Shown here one piece after another: positions 1 to 8,994 of a stretch of 64,000 nt of DNA (position 1 is its first letter; the number at the start of each line of letters is the position of its first letter). The stretch is taken from NCBI GenBank assembly GCA_965249595.1, contig OZ252242.1, positions 124,001-188,000 on the forward strand, written 5' to 3'. The notes below the pieces were generated by a model, which was not told where the DNA came from, did not search any database, and saw only the letters and a list, made by a program, of their open reading frames with translations. Both the position numbers and the translations under genes were made by a program. Source of the stretch: VXNJ01 sp965249595. GTDB lineage: Bacteria; Chloroflexota; UBA11872; VXNJ01.

Positions 1-1193
1 CCGCCTTCCAAAGAGCCGAATCCAACCTTCTGCTTGAACGCAAATCATATGAGGACTTTCTGGCCGGTCCGAGCGAATTGGAATTAGCCACCGCCCGCAC
101 GACCCTTAAACATGAAGAAGAACTATTGGAGGAATATGAAGACTCCTCCCGCACCACTCAGACCGATATCGACCTGCAGGAACTAAAGGTCATCCAGGCC
201 CGCCAAAACTTGGAAACGCTTACCGCCCCGGTCGATGAGTCCGACAAGCGGCAACGGGCGGCGGCCGTTACCGCGGCCGAGCAGGATCTGGAGTCGGCGC
301 GCTTGCGACTGGTCGAGCTAGCCAGCGGCGACTCTACCAAGCTGGCCCAACTGCGGCTTTCCCATCAAGGGTCATTGCTGGCGGTGCAAGGTGCTCTATT
401 GGCCCTCGAAGACCTCCTCGATGGTCCGGATGAACTGGAGATCAAGGCCGCTGAGGCGACCGTTACTAGGGCCCAGATCGATCTGCGGCGCCTCGCTGAA
501 CCGCCCGACGCCAATCAATTGACAAAGGCTGAAATATCGGTCGAGCAAGCTCGCCGCAACCTGGACCGGGCCCTCGATCAATTGGCCGGAACCCGACTGC
601 TGGCCCCCTACGACGGCATCATCACCCTCGCCCAAGGAACCGTCGGAGCGGCTCCGCCGGGCGAATTTATCACTATCCAATCGAGCGAATCCCCACAAGT
701 TAGCACCCGCGTGTCAGAGATAGATATCGGCAGATTGGCGATAGGCCAACGGGTCGAGATTAATCCCGATGTCTTTATCACCGACGAGACCTATTTCGGC
801 CAAATCACCTCGATCAATCCGTCCGCCACCTCGGAATTCGGGCTGGTCACCTATGGAATAGAGATTGCGTTTGACAGCGCCCCCGAAAACCTTCTCAGCG
901 GCATGACCGTCGAACTGCAAATAGTCCTCGACTCAGCCGAAGGAGTGTTGGCAATTCCCTTAGCCGCTCTTCGCGAGGAGGACGATCGAATCTCGGTGGA
1001 ATTGTTTACCGGCGAGGAGACAGAGCCCGAAGAGCGAAACGTTGAAACCGGAATCCGCAACGACTTAATCGTTGAAATTACATCCGGTTTGTCCGAGGGC
1101 GATGTGGTGCTCACGCGCTTCGAATCTGTAAACGAGATCGATTTGTTCGGCGGCCCTGGCGGTGGCGGTGGCGGCCCAGGGGACGACAACTAA
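1..1193 (+). CDS. Efflux adaptor subunit (HlyD/MacA-like), 5' truncated by window edge
   Basis: Periplasmic-adaptor-type membrane fusion protein, expected to work with the ATPase and permease encoded next. The frame (codons from base 3) is open to the left edge, so the true start lies outside the window and a TTG at 78 is internal. The visible part has a long Glu/Gln/Leu-rich alpha-helical hairpin over about the first 180 residues, then a lipoyl-like turn (LLAPYDGII), beta-barrel segments (RVSEIDIGRLAIGQRVEI), a membrane-proximal segment (LAIPLAALREED) and a Gly-rich acidic tail. The stop overlaps the start of the next gene (TAATG), which indicates translational coupling. The family and pairing follow from fold and context; the substrate cannot be told. 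Confidence 0.85.
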   Translation, partial: AFQRAESNLLLERKSYEDFLAGPSELELATARTTLKHEEELLEEYEDSSRTTQTDIDLQELKVIQARQNLETLTAPVDESDKRQRAAAVTAAEQDLESARLRLVELASGDSTKLAQLRLSHQGSLLAVQGALLALEDLLDGPDELEIKAAEATVTRAQIDLRRLAEPPDANQLTKAEISVEQARRNLDRALDQLAGTRLLAPYDGIITLAQGTVGAAPPGEFITIQSSESPQVSTRVSEIDIGRLAIGQRVEINPDVFITDETYFGQITSINPSATSEFGLVTYGIEIAFDSAPENLLSGMTVELQIVLDSAEGVLAIPLAALREEDDRISVELFTGEETEPEERNVETGIRNDLIVEITSGLSEGDVVLTRFESVNEIDLFGGPGGGGGGPGDDN

Positions 1194-1954
1194 TGGCCCG
1201 AACCACGGCGATGGTTGCTGCCGAGTCGCTAAACGAGGACGGATCGCGGCCCGTGATCAAGGTGTCAAATTTGACAAAGGTCTACCGCGCCGGCGAAACC
1301 ACCATCCGCGCCCTAGACAGCGTGACCACCCAGGTTGAACGCGGCGAAATGGTCGCCATCATGGGGCAATCGGGGTCTGGCAAATCCACGCTTATGAACA
1401 TATTGGGCTGCCTGGACGTGCCCACCGACGGTGACTACTGGCTCGATGGCGAGTACGTCGCCGACATGAACGAGGGCGAATTGGCGCGAATTCGTAACGC
1501 CAAGATCGGATTTATTTTTCAGTCTTACAACTTGTTGCCGCGCTTAAAAGCGATTGATCAGGTGCGGCTGCCGCTGCAGTATCGCCGGCAACGCCAGCGC
1601 AAGCGCCTGGCGCAGGAGGCTTTAGCGTTAGTGGGACTGGCCGACCGGATGAATCACTCGCCCAACCGGCTCTCCGGCGGAGAGCAGCAGCGGGTGGCCA
1701 TCGCCCGGGCCCTGGTGACCGATCCGGAAATCATCCTGGCCGACGAGCCAACCGGCAACTTGGACTCGGCGACTTCGAATGAAATCATGGAGCTCCTAAC
1801 GCGACTCAATTACGAACAAAAGATCACCACGATCCTGGTGACTCATGAAATTGATATCGCCGCCCTCTGCCGGCGCGTAATCACCCTGCTCGACGGTCGA
1901 ATCGAGAGTGACGTAACCAGCCGCTGGGAGCCCAGTGGCAGCTTGCTAATCTAG
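1193..1954 (+). CDS. ABC transporter ATP-binding protein (MacB/LolD type)
   Basis: ATPase of the efflux complex, 253 aa. Walker A is GQSGSGKST, the Q-loop lies in IFQSYNLLP, the signature is LSGGEQQR, Walker B is ILADEPTGNLD and the switch His is in VTHE. The order and the PTGNLD extension are typical of the MacB/LolD/FtsE group, here as a separate protein rather than fused to the permease. The start ATG overlaps the preceding stop, and the permease begins 6 bases downstream. The role is probably export of an antibiotic, peptide or lipoprotein-like substrate; no feature narrows it. Confidence 0.92.
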   Translation: MARTTAMVAAESLNEDGSRPVIKVSNLTKVYRAGETTIRALDSVTTQVERGEMVAIMGQSGSGKSTLMNILGCLDVPTDGDYWLDGEYVADMNEGELARIRNAKIGFIFQSYNLLPRLKAIDQVRLPLQYRRQRQRKRLAQEALALVGLADRMNHSPNRLSGGEQQRVAIARALVTDPEIILADEPTGNLDSATSNEIMELLTRLNYEQKITTILVTHEIDIAALCRRVITLLDGRIESDVTSRWEPSGSLLI

Positions 1955-1960
1955 GCGTCA

Positions 1961-3307
1961 ATGCGGATAGTTGAGGCTTTTTCACAGGCCCTGCGATCGT
2001 TGGCGTCCAACACCCTGCGCACCCTGCTGACCGCCCTCGGAATAATCATCGGGGTGGGCTCGGTTATCGGCCTGCTATCCATCGCCGCCGGGTTCAACCA
2101 ATCGGTGGTCAGCCAGATTCGCTCGGCTGGTTCATCGCAGGTGATCATCCTCCCCTCCTTTAACCCATCTGCGGGCGGGATGTTCGTCGGCCTTTCGGTG
2201 GAGGACGCGGAAGCCATCCGCGAGGCCGATATCCCTGGGATCGAAGGCGTTTCTCCGGTGCGCGAGGGCGGCGGCCGCGATGTCCGCTTTCGCGACAACT
2301 CGGTCAACGCCTCGGTGCGGGGCGTCGACACCGATTACTTTTCCACCAATTCGTTAACGGTCGAGGAAGGCCGAGCATTCAGCCAGGCTGACTACGACAA
2401 CGCCGCAGCTGTCGCGGTTGTCGGATATGCCTTGGTTGGATCACTGGCCGGGGCCGACTATGAATTTGGCGCCTACGCGGACGAAGGCGCTGACGGAGAA
2501 AGCTCCGTCGGACCGCTCGGGGAGTTGGAAGCGGACGAGATCCGCCATGCCCGCGCCCTGGCTCAGATCGTGGGTGAGCAAATCCGCATCGCCAACCAAC
2601 TGGTCACCGTCATCGGGGTGGTGGAGGAGATTGGCTCCGCCGGATTTGGCGGCGGCTCGGCCGACGAAATCGTCTACCTACCCCTTACCACTCTGCACTC
2701 GCGCGTCGCGTCGGCGTACACCGTGTTCGGAGAAGTTCAGGTCCAAAATATTGGGTTGGCGCTAGCCGACGAATCGGATGATACGTACGAAGCGGTGACT
2801 GCCGAGATCGGGACGATTCTGCGCGGGCGACACCGCACCGATGAAGACGATTTCGAGTTCTTCAGCCAGAACCAGCTCATCGAGATCTTCAACACCATTA
2901 CACTGGTCGCCAGCGTTTTTCTGGGTAGCGTCGGCGGAATTTCGCTGTTGGTCGGCGGCATCGGGGTGATGAACATCATGCTGGTCACGGTCACCGAGCG
3001 GACCCGTGAGATCGGGATTCGCAAGGCTTTGGGCGCCCGCTACCGCGACCTGATGATTCAGTTCCTGATTGAGGCGGTAATTTTGTCCATCATCGGCGGG
3101 GCAATCGGGATCGGGTTGGGATCACTGATCGCGTTCGCTGTCGCCCAGGTGCCCATCGGCGATGGCGACCCGATTCCGGCAACGGTCACATTGGAATCGG
3201 TGGCCTTGGCCTTCGGGGTTTCCTCGGCAATTGGGGTCATTTTTGGACTCTACCCGGCCAACAGAGCGGCGCGCATGCGACCGATCGAAGCGCTGCGCTA
3301 CGAATGA
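1961..3307 (+). CDS. ABC transporter permease, MacB/FtsX family
   Basis: 448-aa permease. A first membrane helix near residues 18-45 (TALGIIIGVGSVIGLLSIAA) is followed by a large MacB-type extracytoplasmic domain (about 50-300) and three C-terminal helices with the FtsX-family motifs GIGVMNIMLVTVTERTREIGIRKALGA (given here only as a landmark around residue 345) and a Pro-Ala-Asn-Arg-Ala-Ala end. The extracytoplasmic domain carries an acidic Gly/Glu-rich insertion near residues 165-190. It forms an operon with the two genes before it and is followed 13 bases later by the enolase-superfamily gene. Confidence 0.9.
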   Translation: MRIVEAFSQALRSLASNTLRTLLTALGIIIGVGSVIGLLSIAAGFNQSVVSQIRSAGSSQVIILPSFNPSAGGMFVGLSVEDAEAIREADIPGIEGVSPVREGGGRDVRFRDNSVNASVRGVDTDYFSTNSLTVEEGRAFSQADYDNAAAVAVVGYALVGSLAGADYEFGAYADEGADGESSVGPLGELEADEIRHARALAQIVGEQIRIANQLVTVIGVVEEIGSAGFGGGSADEIVYLPLTTLHSRVASAYTVFGEVQVQNIGLALADESDDTYEAVTAEIGTILRGRHRTDEDDFEFFSQNQLIEIFNTITLVASVFLGSVGGISLLVGGIGVMNIMLVTVTERTREIGIRKALGARYRDLMIQFLIEAVILSIIGGAIGIGLGSLIAFAVAQVPIGDGDPIPATVTLESVALAFGVSSAIGVIFGLYPANRAARMRPIEALRYE

Positions 3308-3320
3308 ACCGCATCGAGCG

Positions 3321-4505
3321 ATGAAGATCGAACGAATCGAAACTTTTGCTTACCTGGCGCCGTTGTCGGAATCATTTGGTTTCTCCCAGTTTTGGTTTCA
3401 GCGCCGATCAGCGATGCTGGTCAAAGTAACGGCCGACGACGGGAGCTTTGGCTGGGGCGAAATCTACGCCCACGTCCAGCCCACGATCTACGCACCGGTG
3501 GTAGCCGAACTATTGGCTCCGATCTACATCGGCGCCAATCCACTGCACGCCGACATGCTTTGGGAGCGGGCCTACAACCGCACCCGCGACTACGGTCGGC
3601 GCGGAATGATCATAAACGCCATCTCCGGCATCGATATAGCGCTCTGGGACCTCAAAGGGCGCTGCCTGGGCCAACCGTTGGCCGAATTGTTGGGCGGCCG
3701 CTGGCAAGAACGGGTCGAAGCCTACGCCACCGGGCTTTACCGAACCGCGGCCAGCAACCAACCGGCCGCCCTGGCCAAAGAAGCGTCCGATTACGTTGAG
3801 CAGGGTTTTGGCACCGTAAAACTCAAAGTCGGCTACGGCGTGGATATCGACTTGGTGAACATCGCCGCGGTGCGTGGCGCGATTGGTGATGGCGTCGGTT
3901 TGGCGATAGATGCCAACCACGCCTACACGCCGGCGACTGCAATCGACTTGGGGAGGCGCGCCGCCGACTACGCCATCGCTTGGTTTGAGGAACCGGTGGC
4001 ACCAGAGGACCTGGCCGGATATCGCGAGGTGCGGGCGCGACAGCCAATCCCGATTGCCGGTGGTGAGGTTGAGCATGCCCGCTACGGCTTCCGCGATCTG
4101 CTCTCCGCCCGGGCATTGGACATCGCCCAACCCGATTTGGGTGGGGTTGGCGGGTTAAGCGAGGGTCTAAAAGTTGCCGCATTGGCGGCAACCAACGGCG
4201 TTCGGGTCCAGCCCCATGTATGGGGCACGGCAGTTCTGCTGGCCGCCAGCCTGCATTACATTGCCTATCTGCCCGACTTGCCCGGTGCCATTGATTCGCC
4301 GCGGCCAATGCTGGAAAGCGACCGTACCGAGCATCCAATACGCAATTTGCTCGGTCCCAACCTGGTTGCCGAGCCACCTTGGGTCGATGTCCCGACCGGC
4401 CCGGGGCTGGGAGTGGAAATCAACACCGAAGCGGCCAAACCTTATTTGATCGACCACACCGCCACAACCATGGCCGACATAGCGAGAATTTCTTCGCATT
4501 CGTAG
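3321..4505 (+). CDS. Mandelate racemase/muconate lactonizing enzyme family protein
   Basis: Enolase-superfamily enzyme of 394 aa, acting on carboxylate substrates (sugar acids or similar) by proton abstraction next to the carboxylate. The start is the ATG at 3321; an in-frame extension back to 3162 is a shadow over the permease gene. The N-terminal capping domain contains GWGEIY and GIDIALWDLKGR. Barrel residues visible are the KxK base pair (KLK, 167-169), metal ligands D197, E223/E224 and E249 (IAGGE), and H299 (QPHVWG), which together resemble the mandelate racemase subgroup with Lys and His bases. Dehydration of an acid sugar is the most likely activity, but the substrate is not predictable. 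Confidence 0.88.
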   Translation: MKIERIETFAYLAPLSESFGFSQFWFQRRSAMLVKVTADDGSFGWGEIYAHVQPTIYAPVVAELLAPIYIGANPLHADMLWERAYNRTRDYGRRGMIINAISGIDIALWDLKGRCLGQPLAELLGGRWQERVEAYATGLYRTAASNQPAALAKEASDYVEQGFGTVKLKVGYGVDIDLVNIAAVRGAIGDGVGLAIDANHAYTPATAIDLGRRAADYAIAWFEEPVAPEDLAGYREVRARQPIPIAGGEVEHARYGFRDLLSARALDIAQPDLGGVGGLSEGLKVAALAATNGVRVQPHVWGTAVLLAASLHYIAYLPDLPGAIDSPRPMLESDRTEHPIRNLLGPNLVAEPPWVDVPTGPGLGVEINTEAAKPYLIDHTATTMADIARISSHS

Positions 4506-4546
4506 CCGAGTATTCGGGCTTGTTTTTCAATAGGCAACCCGATCTA

Positions 4547-4585
4547 CCGGCCCAACCTTTGGGCCGGCGGGAAAGGAAGCCCGCC
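4547..4585 (+). promoter_or_regulatory. Two overlapping stem-loops in the argS leader, second one presenting the ribosome binding site
   Basis: Stem-loop 1 is a perfect 9-bp inverted repeat (4547-4555 CCGGCCCAA with 4559-4567 TTGGGCCGG) and a 3-base loop. Stem-loop 2 is a perfect 6-bp repeat (4566-4571 GGCGGG with 4580-4585 CCCGCC), whose 8-base loop AAAGGAAG is the only Shine-Dalgarno-like sequence before the argS GTG at 4591. The two stems share bases 4566-4567, so both cannot be complete at once. There is no T-run, so neither looks like an intrinsic terminator. A regulatory role is inference from geometry only. Confidence 0.4.
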
Positions 4586-4590
4586 TCAAC

Positions 4591-6249
4591 GTGATTCGCA
4601 ACCTAATTGAATCGTTGCTTCGAACGGCACTGGACAAAGCCAGCGCCCAAGGGACGCTGCCCGATTTGCATCTCGACGCGGTTCCCGTCGAACGGTCGCG
4701 CATAGCCGATTTCGACTACACCTCGACGCTGCCGCTGCGACTTGCCAGAGCCGTCGGTTCGCCGCCGCGAAAAATCGCAGATTCGCTCGTTGCCACCCTG
4801 CCGGATGATCCGATGATCGAAACGGTGTCGGTGGCAGGTCCCGGTTTCGTCAATTTCGTTTTGTCGCCATCCTGGGTAACTGCCCAGACCGGGTCCATCA
4901 TCGCTGCCGGCGATGCCTTCGGCAATTCCCGCAGTGGCGTCGGGAAACGGATCTTGGTCGAATTCGTGTCCGTCAACCCGACTGGCCCGCTCACTGTCGG
5001 CCACGGACGCTCGGCGGTATTGGGTGACGTGCTGGCACGACTGCTGGAATCTACCGGTGCTACAGTGAACCGCGAATATTACGTAAATGACTCCGGAAAC
5101 CAAGTTCACTTGCTCGGCCGATCGCTTCAACACCACTACCACCGCCTCGAGGGATTGCCGTCATCGTTTCCGTCGGCCGGCTATCGCGGCGAGTACATAA
5201 GGGACTGGGCGGCGGCAATACGACGCCAAGAACCGGGGCTGCACGATCTTGACGAATCGAACCAAGTTGAACGTTTCACGAAGATGGGCATCGATCGCGC
5301 ATTGGTCGAAATCCAATCCCACCTCGGTTTGCTCGACATCACCTTCGACCGCTGGTATTCCGAAAACGAATTGCACGCCAGCGGCGCGCTCACCGACACC
5401 ATCGGTGCATTGCGCCAGCGTGGCCGGGTCGATGATCGCGAAGGGGCGGTCTGGTTTCGGCAGGGCGCTGTCGAAAGTGATGATGTGGTGCTGGTCAAGC
5501 GCACCGGCGAACCTACCTACCTGGCTGCCGACATCGCCTACCACCGCGACAAGCTTGCCGAACGCAATTTCGACTTAGCCATCGATGTGATGGGCGCCGA
5601 TCATCACGGGCATGCGGCCCGAATGCACGCCGCACTAGAAGCCCTCGACATCGAATCGGAGCGCTTGGTCTTCGTCCTTTGCCAGATCGTGCACGTAGTA
5701 GTCGACGGGCAACCGGTTCGCCAAAGCAAACGAGCCGGCGATTTTGAATTGCTAGAGCAGCTTATCGCCGACGTAGGTGCCGATGCGGTTCGCTACTTTA
5801 TGGTTTCGCGCGATGCCAACAGCCAGATGGAATTCGACATCGATTTGGCCCGGCGGCAGAGTGACGAAAACCCGGTCCACAAGATCCGCTATGCTCACGC
5901 CCGGATCGCGTCCATCTTGCGTCGTGCCGCCGAATCCGACCTGCACCCCGACCCATCGCTTTCGGCCCTGCTGGCACAACCGGAAGAAATTGCGATCGCC
6001 AAGCGCCTGCTGCAATTTCCCGAATTGCTGGATTTGGCGGCGCAGAACTTAGAGCCACACCGAATCGCCCACTTCGCGCTCGCCCTAGCCGGCGAATTCA
6101 ATTCACTCTACCACCGCCACCGGGTCATTGGTTCCGACCCCGAGCTCTCACGGGCGCGATTGGCCCTGGCCCGCTCGATTCAAATCACCCTGGCGCGATG
6201 CCTCTCGCTTATGGGAATTGAAGCACCGCAGCAAATGTCACGAAATTGA
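4591..6249 (+). CDS. argS: Arginyl-tRNA synthetase
   Basis: Class I synthetase that charges tRNA-Arg, 552 aa, the normal length. It has an N-terminal Add-1 domain (about 1-85), the HIGH-type signature TVGHGRSAVLGD near residue 133, the catalytic-core segment YLAADIAYH, a class I KMSKS counterpart in RQSKRAGD, and an all-helical DALR anticodon-binding C-terminus (KIRYAHARI onwards). The start is GTG at 4591; the leader upstream is the hairpin pair described separately. It ends 8 bases from the end of the convergent operon on the other strand. Confidence 0.95.
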   Translation: MIRNLIESLLRTALDKASAQGTLPDLHLDAVPVERSRIADFDYTSTLPLRLARAVGSPPRKIADSLVATLPDDPMIETVSVAGPGFVNFVLSPSWVTAQTGSIIAAGDAFGNSRSGVGKRILVEFVSVNPTGPLTVGHGRSAVLGDVLARLLESTGATVNREYYVNDSGNQVHLLGRSLQHHYHRLEGLPSSFPSAGYRGEYIRDWAAAIRRQEPGLHDLDESNQVERFTKMGIDRALVEIQSHLGLLDITFDRWYSENELHASGALTDTIGALRQRGRVDDREGAVWFRQGAVESDDVVLVKRTGEPTYLAADIAYHRDKLAERNFDLAIDVMGADHHGHAARMHAALEALDIESERLVFVLCQIVHVVVDGQPVRQSKRAGDFELLEQLIADVGADAVRYFMVSRDANSQMEFDIDLARRQSDENPVHKIRYAHARIASILRRAAESDLHPDPSLSALLAQPEEIAIAKRLLQFPELLDLAAQNLEPHRIAHFALALAGEFNSLYHRHRVIGSDPELSRARLALARSIQITLARCLSLMGIEAPQQMSRN

Positions 6250-6257
6250 CTTGCCAC

Positions 6258-7262
6258 TCAAGTCGGACCGGTTAACACCCGCTCACAATTGACGGCCGGC
6301 ACTTTTACCGGGCCGTTTGGTCCCTCAACCGTCACCGCGGCGGTTGGCCTGCTGCCGGGCAGAGCAACAGTTAATGCCTCCGCGGACGCCATTGCCCCGT
6401 GCCAGGGACCATCGGCGCCTATCACCCGAAGATGATCGGGGTCGGTTATCTGGTTCCCAATCGGGCCGGATACGACCAATTGACCGCCGCCACGTCTTGG
6501 CGACTCCAACAAACAGGCGGAGTTTCCATCGAGGGCGGAGATCGCCGCCAACAGGGTCGGGGACATCGGCGCGTCCCCAAATCCCTCGCTCAAACCCAGT
6601 GTTAGACCGCCGCGGATTTCACGCATGTCCGTTCCTAAATCGACCATTCCGCCGCTGCTGGCGAGCATGGTCAAGTTCAGCGATGGCGCCACGATTCCAC
6701 ATATCTGGTCCGACCACCGCCGTTCATCAACTTTCGGAACCGTCGAGAGCACGACGATCGTTGGCTCGGTGACCGTGGGTTGGTCTGGCGGTTGCTCAAG
6801 AGCGACCTGCAGCTGACCATGGACCTGGTGACCGGAAGCAATTGGGCACCATACCGACAGTCCCGGCCCGGTGACCGTTATAAGACCGGGATCATCGCCG
6901 AACTCAACCACTCCAGTCAACCTGGAGCGCAGGGTCCACCGCTGTGGAGGGCCCTCCAAATACACCTGGCCAGCCTCAACATCTATGTAGTTGACTAGGC
7001 CATCCCAGGGGAGCTCATCAGGCTCGCCGCGCAACCACCCACCGCCCGGGCCGATGGCGGTTCCGGCAGGTACGGTTTCCCCGGGTTCAACTCCTTCCAG
7101 TGTCGAAGCAGGAACGGCAATTGCGCTGGAGGCTGCCAAAATCTGCGCCAGTTCATCGCCGGCACAAACCGATGCGCCATCCTCAACCAGCAATTCGGCC
7201 GAGCCCAAAAACCAGTGGCGCTCGCGCAGTGTTCCAATCCAGGCGCTGGATTTGAACATCAT
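6258..7262 (-). CDS. Uncharacterised partner of the MutL-like protein
   Basis: Protein of 334 aa with no family I can name with confidence. Near the N-terminus is a biotinyl/lipoyl-like segment (LLVEDGASVCAGDELAQIL), with similar turns further on (GVEPGETVPAGTAIG). The middle is beta-rich, and the C-terminal half looks like a mixed alpha/beta domain (EPTIVVLSTVPKVDE, DLGTDMREIRGG). No signal peptide or membrane helix is visible. The start is the ATG at 7262 in an ATGA overlap with the MutL-like gene; an upstream extension to 7313 lies inside that gene and is rejected. Tight coupling argues that the two proteins act together. Confidence 0.7.
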   Translation of the reverse strand: MMFKSSAWIGTLRERHWFLGSAELLVEDGASVCAGDELAQILAASSAIAVPASTLEGVEPGETVPAGTAIGPGGGWLRGEPDELPWDGLVNYIDVEAGQVYLEGPPQRWTLRSRLTGVVEFGDDPGLITVTGPGLSVWCPIASGHQVHGQLQVALEQPPDQPTVTEPTIVVLSTVPKVDERRWSDQICGIVAPSLNLTMLASSGGMVDLGTDMREIRGGLTLGLSEGFGDAPMSPTLLAAISALDGNSACLLESPRRGGGQLVVSGPIGNQITDPDHLRVIGADGPWHGAMASAEALTVALPGSRPTAAVTVEGPNGPVKVPAVNCERVLTGPT

Positions 7263-8977
7263 TCGGATCCGGAACGGCCGCTGCCGTGGTAGGCGTCCAA
7301 CCCCTGGAGCCATTGCAGGGCATGGCCGGATTGGGCATCAATATCGTCGGCGAATTCGAGCGGACGCCCACGGGTGTCGACTATGATCCCACCCAACCCT
7401 GGCGCAATTTTCGTTTTGAGTCGCACCGATCGGCCCGGCCCGCGCCCCAAATCCAACCCGCTCGCCGGCGCCGCCGCCACCGATACCGGTTCATCCAATC
7501 CGACTGCCAATCGGACCGTACCACCGAATGGGACTATGCGGTCCAAGCGGCGCCCATCGCCCCTATCAACTAGCAGGCGCAGCGCCGCCTCGCCATCGCG
7601 GCCGCTGCCGGCCGGCGCGGCCGCCAATCCTAGTGGCGTGAGTGCATCGGCCGGATCCACTGTCATCCCAAGCAGATCCAGAGCACCCAGCATCGCCAAC
7701 GTCGAAGATTCATCCTGGGCAAGTTGGCAGAACCGGACCGGGAGGAGGCCATTGAGCAATTTGCCAGCGGCCGGCACGGGCGCCGAATCGCTGCCCAAAA
7801 GGCTCCCGGTGGCCACCGCGAGATCACATTCGACCTCCGGCAATTGCAGCTGTTCGGCGGCATTCGCAATTCCGGCCATAGTTGCCGCGTCTTCGACTTG
7901 CCGGTCAATTCTGGTCGCGGGCAATCCCCACGGACGACCGGCCCGAGTTAGAAGGCTGGCCCAGATCTGACCGTCAGATATCGGCGACGGCAACCAGCGC
8001 CTAATTTGGTCAATATTCAACTTCAAGCCAAAGTGGCCGCCGTTGGGGTCATCCGGCAGGTACCCGAACGCGGCAATCCGGGCCGAACCTGAGCCGGCCA
8101 ATGCCACGGTCACGCCAAACGGTTCAGCGTGGGCAACGGCCACTCTTATTCCCATCGAATCGGCCAGTCGCCAGGCGACCCGTCGCAACGCCGCCGACAG
8201 TGGGATGACCGGAACCTTAGTCAATCCCGGTGGCACCAAATCAATATGCAATCGCTTTAGCAACACATCGTATCCGGCCGCCAATTCGGCGTGAAGGCTC
8301 TGGATGCCGGAATCGACCCCGGCATCTTGTGGCAATATGATCGACGCCACTGCAGGTCCCAGTTCATCCCGCGCCGAATCGGTTGCCGAAGGTCCCCCGA
8401 GAAGGGCCACCAGGGGCTTGGGAGTTCCTGGCTCCGGCAAAACCAGATGGCGAATGATGCGAGACGCAATTCTTAGCGCGGCCGGCGATTGCGGCCCGGT
8501 AAACGCAATTACGACCAGATCTGGGCGATGCGTTTGAATTCGATTTGCCAGCAGATTGGGGTCACCGTCAACAAATCGCGTCGCCAACACCGATAGCTGG
8601 TCGACCGTCACCAGCCCTTGTCCCCGCATCGCCGACATGATCTGGCGACGTTGATGACGCGCGACGTCACCGATGAACATCGCCCGCTTGGGCGGGGCGA
8701 TACGCGAACCGGTCAGCGCCAGTGGAAGTGAGGCAATTTCTTGTCGAACCCGGTCCAGTTCACCGATTTCGGCCAGCGCAGCGCTCCAGGATTGGTCAGG
8801 ATCAAGTTCTGGTGGGTCGTCCGTCGGTGTCGCCTCGCCGATCCCGGCCAGGGTCAGATTGCCAGCCAACAGGCAGAAGTGCCCAATTCGAGTTCGCGAG
8901 CCGATTTCGCCCACCAAAGCAGATTGGATCGGCCCAGGGTTATTGGCCGCTATTTGCCCTTTTTCCACCTGCCGCAA
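7259..8977 (-). CDS. MutL-like protein (glutamate mutase chaperone family), divergent
   Basis: 572-aa protein resembling the MutL family, the actin-fold ATPases associated with adenosylcobalamin-dependent glutamate mutase. The C-terminal half matches the family pattern as I know it: a KLNIDQIRRWLP segment (about 315-326), the GGVL-like stretch AVATGSLLGSD, and a late GLDLGRGPGR...GGIIVDTRGRPLE run. The nucleotide-binding signatures are eroded: the first phosphate loop reads EIGSRTR (24-30) where DxGSTxTK is expected, and the second, near 278-295, lacks the DVG-type motif (AVAHAEPFGVT). No mutase subunit genes are in the window. It is the middle gene of a three-gene operon. Confidence 0.65.
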   Translation of the reverse strand: MRQVEKGQIAANNPGPIQSALVGEIGSRTRIGHFCLLAGNLTLAGIGEATPTDDPPELDPDQSWSAALAEIGELDRVRQEIASLPLALTGSRIAPPKRAMFIGDVARHQRRQIMSAMRGQGLVTVDQLSVLATRFVDGDPNLLANRIQTHRPDLVVIAFTGPQSPAALRIASRIIRHLVLPEPGTPKPLVALLGGPSATDSARDELGPAVASIILPQDAGVDSGIQSLHAELAAGYDVLLKRLHIDLVPPGLTKVPVIPLSAALRRVAWRLADSMGIRVAVAHAEPFGVTVALAGSGSARIAAFGYLPDDPNGGHFGLKLNIDQIRRWLPSPISDGQIWASLLTRAGRPWGLPATRIDRQVEDAATMAGIANAAEQLQLPEVECDLAVATGSLLGSDSAPVPAAGKLLNGLLPVRFCQLAQDESSTLAMLGALDLLGMTVDPADALTPLGLAAAPAGSGRDGEAALRLLVDRGDGRRLDRIVPFGGTVRLAVGLDEPVSVAAAPASGLDLGRGPGRSVRLKTKIAPGLGGIIVDTRGRPLEFADDIDAQSGHALQWLQGLDAYHGSGRSGSE

Positions 8978-8994
8978 CGTCGACTCTTTTGAAC

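Noticed and set aside
3162..3320. N-terminal extension of the enolase-superfamily gene
   Set aside because: It lies inside the permease gene in another frame; the conserved N-terminus begins at 3321.
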